NCBI GenBank assembly: GCA_945486175.1
Contig: CALYTA010000010.1
Span: forward strand, 1 to 11,184
Length of the DNA: 11,184 nucleotides
Reading direction: 5' to 3'
From: an uncultured Clostridia bacterium
Lineage (GTDB): Bacteria > Bacillota > Clostridia > Oscillospirales > Butyricicoccaceae
The notes under the pieces were generated by a model. That model saw only the letters and a program-made list of their open reading frames with translations. It did not search any database and had not been told where the DNA came from. The position numbers and the translations under genes are program-made. Shown one piece after another: positions 6,678 to 11,184 of the stretch; within the stretch, counting starts at the first letter, position 1; every line of letters begins with the position of its first letter.

Positions 6678-8525
6678 TCAGTCCAGTCCCCACGCAGTGG
6701 AAAGGGCAGACGAATTGAAGACGACAAACAGAGCTGTGATGATATGGACAATGGAGCCTTCCGCCGCACTGAGCAATCCGAATGCCGCCATCAGGATGAA
6801 CCAGAAATTGATGGACATCGTGATGAAGACATTGGATTTGATCTTTTTCATGACCTTCTGGGACAGCTGGAACAGATAGGACACCTTGCGTACCTCATCA
6901 TCCACCAGCACGATATCGGCGGAATTGGTCGCGATGTCGCTGCCGATGCCGCCCATTGCCATGCTGACATAAGCGGATTTCAGCGCGAGCGAATCGTTTA
7001 CGCCGTCGCCGATCATGCAGACATGGTCCTTTCCGGTCTCCAGCTTCATGAGTCGGTTCATCTTGTCCTCCGGCAGCAGGTCGGCATAGACCTCCGGAAT
7101 GGTCAGCTGTTCCGCAATGGTATTTGCCGTGGCAGCGCGGTCACCTGTCAGCAGAACAGAATGCACCTTCAGCTCCTTCAGGCGGATAATCATCTGGCGC
7201 GCATGGATGCGCAGCGTGTCAGCAAACACAAGGAAGCCCGCATAGGTGCCGTCAACCAGTACAAAGATGCAGCTCGCACCCTTTTCCGTGCCGAAGGCAT
7301 CGCTCTCCCGACGCGCCGCATCCGGAATGTCTGCGCCTTCCATCAATTCCGGCTTGCCGAGGCGGACAGTGTACCCATCCACCGTCGCGGAAACGCCCAG
7401 ACCCGCGGAAACGGTGAAGTCCGTGCAGTCAGACAGCGGAATATTGTGCTCCTGCGCATGGCGCAGCAGCGCCTTGCCGAGCGGGTGCTCCGAGCTCTGC
7501 TCGGCAGATGCCGCGAGCGCGAGCAGCTGCTCACGCGAAAAGGAACCGTCACAGCGCACATCGATCAGCTCCGGCTTGCCATAGGTCAGCGTGCCGGTCT
7601 TGTCAAATGCCGCCTTCGTGACATGCGACAGGCGCTCCAGCGCATCACCGGAACGGATGATGACACCATATTTCGATGCATTTGCCATACCCGCGAGAAT
7701 CGCAGTGGGTGTCGCCATCGTAAACGCACACGGGCAGAACACGACGAGTACGGTCACCGCACGCGACGGGTCGCCGGTGATGCCGTACACGGCAGCCGCA
7801 ACGGCCAGTGCGGCGAGGGAAAGCCAGGTCGCCCAGCGGTCTGCCTGTCCGATGATCGGCGCCTTTTCCGCATCAATCTGCTCGGCAAGCTGCACCATGC
7901 GCTGCATGGCACTTTCCTGCCCGACATGCTCGGCGCGCATGGTGAATACGGCGAACTGGTTGAGCGTGCCGCTGATGACCGCATCGCCCTCTTTTTTGTC
8001 CACCGGCATGGATTCACCCGTCATAACCGACTGGTCAACCGAGGTCTGTCCCTCCAGAATCACGCCGTCCACCGGGATGGTCTCGCCTGCGAGGACGGAA
8101 ATCGTGTCCCCGACCCGGATCTCCCCAACCGGGATGTCAACTGTCTTGCCGTCGCGTACAACATGTGCGGTCTGGGGCGTCAGCGCAGTCAGCCGTGCGA
8201 CACCCTCATGCGCATGGCGCTCCGTCATCAGCTCGACGCGGTGTGCCACCAGCATGATGAATGCAACCATGCCTGCGGCAAAATATTCGCCGAGCACAAT
8301 CGCCAGCACCATCGTCACCGGGACGAGGAAGCCGGAGCGCAGCCGCTTCTGCTCCGCCATGCCGCGCACAGCTTCCACTGTAAACGGCACACCGGACAGC
8401 AAAATAGCAATCCATGCCGCATCAATGCCCGCCGCAGAAATTCCCAGCAGCGAGAGCACCAGCCCGGCAGCAGACAGCACGCAGAGTACGGTCAGCACCG
8501 TGCTGCCGTTGTGTTTGCTTTTCAT
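6678..8525 (-). CDS. Heavy-metal-translocating P1B-type ATPase, no N-terminal metal-binding domain
   Basis: A 615-residue membrane pump that uses ATP to move a transition metal, normally outward. Four helices in the first 100 residues are followed by the actuator domain with TGES (169-172). The transport helix has C264-P-C266, followed by TPTAI, then DKTGT (phosphorylated D308), the P1B-specific HP pair (347-348), GDGVND (506-511) and two final helices (about 564-586 and 590-609). There is no HMA or His-rich domain; the N-terminus is only MKSKHNG before helix 1. The final helices carry N573 and H593...N604-S-S, without the Lys/Asp pair typical of Zn/Cd pumps or the YN/MxxSS of Cu pumps. From memory this is nearer to mycobacterial CtpC-like pumps (Mn or Zn proposed), so the metal is left open. 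GGAG lies 12 bases before the ATG, a rather long spacing. Confidence 0.9.
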   Translation of the reverse strand: MKSKHNGSTVLTVLCVLSAAGLVLSLLGISAAGIDAAWIAILLSGVPFTVEAVRGMAEQKRLRSGFLVPVTMVLAIVLGEYFAAGMVAFIMLVAHRVELMTERHAHEGVARLTALTPQTAHVVRDGKTVDIPVGEIRVGDTISVLAGETIPVDGVILEGQTSVDQSVMTGESMPVDKKEGDAVISGTLNQFAVFTMRAEHVGQESAMQRMVQLAEQIDAEKAPIIGQADRWATWLSLAALAVAAAVYGITGDPSRAVTVLVVFCPCAFTMATPTAILAGMANASKYGVIIRSGDALERLSHVTKAAFDKTGTLTYGKPELIDVRCDGSFSREQLLALAASAEQSSEHPLGKALLRHAQEHNIPLSDCTDFTVSAGLGVSATVDGYTVRLGKPELMEGADIPDAARRESDAFGTEKGASCIFVLVDGTYAGFLVFADTLRIHARQMIIRLKELKVHSVLLTGDRAATANTIAEQLTIPEVYADLLPEDKMNRLMKLETGKDHVCMIGDGVNDSLALKSAYVSMAMGGIGSDIATNSADIVLVDDEVRKVSYLFQLSQKVMKKIKSNVFITMSINFWFILMAAFGLLSAAEGSIVHIITALFVVFNSSALSTAWGLD

Positions 8526-8571
8526 TTGTTTTCACTTCTCCTTCAATTTTATACTCCAACAACTCCAAAAG

Positions 8572-8587
8572 TCCGCGTTTTCGCGGA
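8572..8587. repeat. Short perfect inverted repeat in the ATPase 5' leader
   Basis: TCCGCG (8572-8577), loop TTTT, CGCGGA (8582-8587). It lies within the first bases of the ATPase transcript predicted from the TATAAT at 8598-8603, and ACTTTTGG follows on the - strand. It could be an operator for a metal-responsive repressor, a leader hairpin that stabilises the mRNA, or a weak attenuator. Four T are too few for a confident terminator. Its presence is certain; its role is not. Confidence 0.45.
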
Positions 8588-8597
8588 AACATGTTCT

Positions 8598-8626
8598 ATT
8601 ATAGCCCAACAAAACAGAAAGGTCTA
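8598..8626 (-). promoter_or_regulatory. Promoter for the P-type ATPase gene
   Basis: On the - strand, TAGACC (8621-8626) and a perfect TATAAT (8598-8603) have a 17-base spacer. Transcription would start near 8591, giving a leader of about 65 bases that holds the inverted repeat 8572-8587. It is divergent from the folate promoter about 57 bp away. Confidence 0.6.
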
Positions 8627-8643
8627 TACTTCATCCGTGAACA

Positions 8644-8671
8644 TTTGGTGAAAACTGGCGTGTTTTGGTGA
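8644..8671. repeat. Two direct repeats of TTTGGTGA between divergent promoters
   Basis: TTTGGTGA occurs at 8644-8651 and again at 8664-8671. The start-to-start distance is 20 bp, about two turns of the helix. Both copies lie between the -35 elements of the divergent ATPase and folate promoters, where a regulator bound on one face could act on either side. The repeats are short and could be chance. Confidence 0.3.
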
Positions 8672-8682
8672 GATGATGGCAT

Positions 8683-8711
8683 TTGTCACGCCGTGCAAAA
8701 TGTGGTATCCT
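8683..8711 (+). promoter_or_regulatory. Promoter of the folate operon (extended -10)
   Basis: TTGTCA (8683-8688, five of six consensus bases), a 17-base spacer and TATCCT (8706-8711) with TG one base upstream (8703-8704), which gives an extended -10. Transcription would start near 8718, about 28 bases before the ATG at 8746. The short leader leaves no room for a riboswitch. Confidence 0.7.
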
Positions 8712-8745
8712 ATTATCCGAGAAAAAATGTCTGTGGAGGAACGCT

Positions 8746-10490
8746 ATGATTGCACTGATTGCCGCGTGTGCGGAAAACCGGGTCATCGGGAAGAATGGCC
8801 GCATTCCGTGGGATATCCCGGCGGAAAAGCACCGGTTCCGCGACCTGACCATGGGGCATGTCATGGTGATGGGACGGAAAACCTATGAGGAAATCGGCCG
8901 GCCTCTCCCCGGTCGGGAAACCGTTGTCATTTCCCGCACCAAAAATTTTGACGAGCCGCACTGCATCACCGTGCCGGGCCTGCCGCAGGCGCTCGCGCTG
9001 GCAGGCGCACAGGATGTCTTTATCTGCGGCGGCGCACAGCTGTACCGCGAGGCATTGCCGCTGGCGGATGTGCTGTATCTGACCGAAATCCACGCATATT
9101 TTGACGGAGACACACAGTTCCCTCCGTTTGACCGCGCCGCGTTTGAGGAAACCGAACGCACGGATGTGGCTGGCGAAATCCCCTATACATTCGTGACATA
9201 TCTGCGCCGCGCGATGGATTATGCGCAGGCGCGGGATTACATCGCACAGCTGGCCGCGCAGAAGGGCATTGTGCCCGGCCTCGGGCCGATGCGTGCACTG
9301 CTGGCGCGGCTGGGCAACCCCCAGGACCGGCTGCCGTTTGTCCATATCGCGGGCACCAACGGAAAAGGCTCAACGCTTGCCATGACCGCCGCCATACTGC
9401 GCGCGGCAGGCTGCCGCGTCGGAACCTATGCCTCCCCTGCCGTGTTCCACGAACGCGAATGCTGGCAGGTAAACGGCGAAATGATCTCCGAAGCGGACTA
9501 TGCCGCATGGATGACGCGCCTGCGGGCGCTGTGCGAAGCCATGCAGGCAGACGGGCAGGCGACACCGACCGCCTTTGAACTGGAAACCGTGCTTTCCTTC
9601 TGCTGGCTGGCACAGCAACGCTGTGATATCGCGGTCATAGAATGCGGCATGGGCGGGCGCGACGACGCGACAAATATCATACAGACAACCGCCGTCAGCG
9701 TGCTGACTTCCATCGGCATGGACCACATGAAATTCCTCGGCTCGACGATTGAAGAAATCGCGCGCGCCAAGGGCGGCATCTGCAAGCCCGGTGTCCCCGT
9801 CGTCTTACAGGGACAGGATGCATGCGTCGAGCGCGAAATCACTTCGCTCTGCTCACAGAACGGCTGCCCGCTGACCATCGTGCGCCCGGAGGACTGTACC
9901 ATTACACACACAGACGCACATAACGTGGTGTTCAACTATCTGGAAACCAGAAATATCGCAGTCTCCCTGCCCGGACTGGTGCAGGCGCGCAATGCGGCAA
10001 CTGCCATCACCGCCGTGCGCCAGCTGAAGAACCTTCCCGTTTCAGAGGACGCCATCCGACGCGGCCTGCGCACGGTGCAGTGGAACGGGCGCATGGAACA
10101 GCTGTGCGACCATCCGGTGCTCCTGATCGACGGCGCACACAACCCGAACGCGGCAGCACGCCTGCGCGAGGAGGTTCTGCACCGCTGGCCGGAGGGCAAT
10201 ATTGTGGAAATTGCCGGCGTGCTGGCCGACAAGGATTTTTCCGAGGTCGGACGCCTGATGGCTCCGCTCGCGCGGCATATCATCACAGTGACGCCGGATA
10301 ATCCGCGCGCACTCGCGGCGGAAGCACTCGCGGACTGCCTGCGGCAGTTCTGTGACAGCGTGATGTCTGCGGACAGCGTGCCGCAGGCACTCAAAGCTGC
10401 ACTGGACGCAGCTGGTGAGGACGGCGTTGTTGTCGCATTCGGCTCGCTCTCGTGGCTGCACGAGCTGCGGCAGGCGGTGGAGGATTTGAC

Positions 10491-10494
<4 letters not shown>
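8746..10494 (+). CDS. folA-folC: Fused dihydrofolate reductase - folylpolyglutamate synthase (DHFR-FolC)
   Basis: One 582-residue frame joins two complete folate enzymes. Residues 1 to about 155 are dihydrofolate reductase: MIALIAACAENRVIGKNG, W22, the catalytic acid E27 (Asp in E. coli), MGRKTYEEIGRPLPGR (42-57) and FICGGAQLY (92-100), ending in YTFVTYLRR. Residues from about 157 to 582 are FolC: the ATP loop GTNGKGST (203-210), GMGGRDDATN (301-310), and DGAHNP (462-467) in the C-terminal domain. Both parts have near-usual lengths (about 156 and 426), with almost no linker. M157 (ATG at 9214) would be a natural FolC start but has no ribosome site before it. The first part reduces dihydrofolate to tetrahydrofolate; the second adds glutamates and may also join glutamate to dihydropteroate. 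GGAGGA (8735-8740) sits 5 bases before the ATG. A longer open frame to 8683 runs through the promoter and is rejected. Confidence 0.93.

Positions 10495-11184
<690 letters not shown>

Noticed and set aside
6663..8651. A 662-codon open frame on the + strand opposite the P-type ATPase gene
   Set aside because: It mirrors the ATPase gene, has no recognisable domain, is rich in His, Arg and Gln as expected for the complement of GC-rich codons, and runs through the ATPase terminator region and promoter.
8683..8745. N-terminal extension of the DHFR-FolC protein from a start at 8683
   Set aside because: The extension covers the -35 and -10 elements, and DHFR proteins begin at the MIALIAA segment, which has a strong ribosome site.

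Overview
The window reads like chromosomal DNA of a Gram-positive anaerobe of the class Clostridia, probably from the Oscillospiraceae/Butyricicoccaceae side of the gut Firmicutes. This is an inference. The evidence is strong GGAGG-type ribosome sites, sigma-A-like promoters, a secreted protein with SLH repeats and a BspA-type segment, and a GC-rich third codon position. No RNA gene, insertion sequence, phage gene or CRISPR array is visible. The layout is compact, with short intergenic regions that hold recognisable promoters and terminators.

Left part (1-2220, + strand): a terminator for an upstream transcript (about 63-104) is followed by a promoter and a two-gene unit. The first gene is an SbcD/YhaO-like metallophosphoesterase (216-1310). 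The second is a six-helix membrane protein resembling the YjdF/DUF2238 group (1326-2180). A strong hairpin at 2186-2220 ends this unit and probably also the convergent gene to its right.

Middle (2219-8525, - strand): four genes in at least three transcripts. From right to left these are a CPC-type heavy-metal P1B ATPase without an N-terminal metal-binding domain (6678-8525), an AraC-family regulator with a cupin sensor (5679-6551), a short FMN nitroreductase (5065-5601), and an 899-residue exported protein (2219-4918). The last has a transglutaminase-like catalytic core, a BspA-like segment, Ig-like segments and three C-terminal SLH domains. The AraC gene and the nitroreductase lie head to tail with 77 bp between them and may be functionally linked.

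Right part (8526-11184, + strand): a divergent intergenic region serves the ATPase on one side and a folate operon on the other. The operon begins with a single reading frame that fuses a complete dihydrofolate reductase to a complete folylpolyglutamate synthase (8746-10494). A small HD-domain protein overlaps it by 4 bp (10491-10979), and dihydropteroate synthase folP follows (10997 to the edge, cut off). Together these cover the pterin-coupling, reduction and polyglutamylation steps of tetrahydrofolate synthesis.

I see no clearly new defence or mobile system. The most distinctive items are the DHFR-FolC fusion, the HD protein inside the folate operon, the mosaic secreted transglutaminase, and an SbcD-like nuclease gene with no SbcC/YhaN-type ATPase gene beside it.
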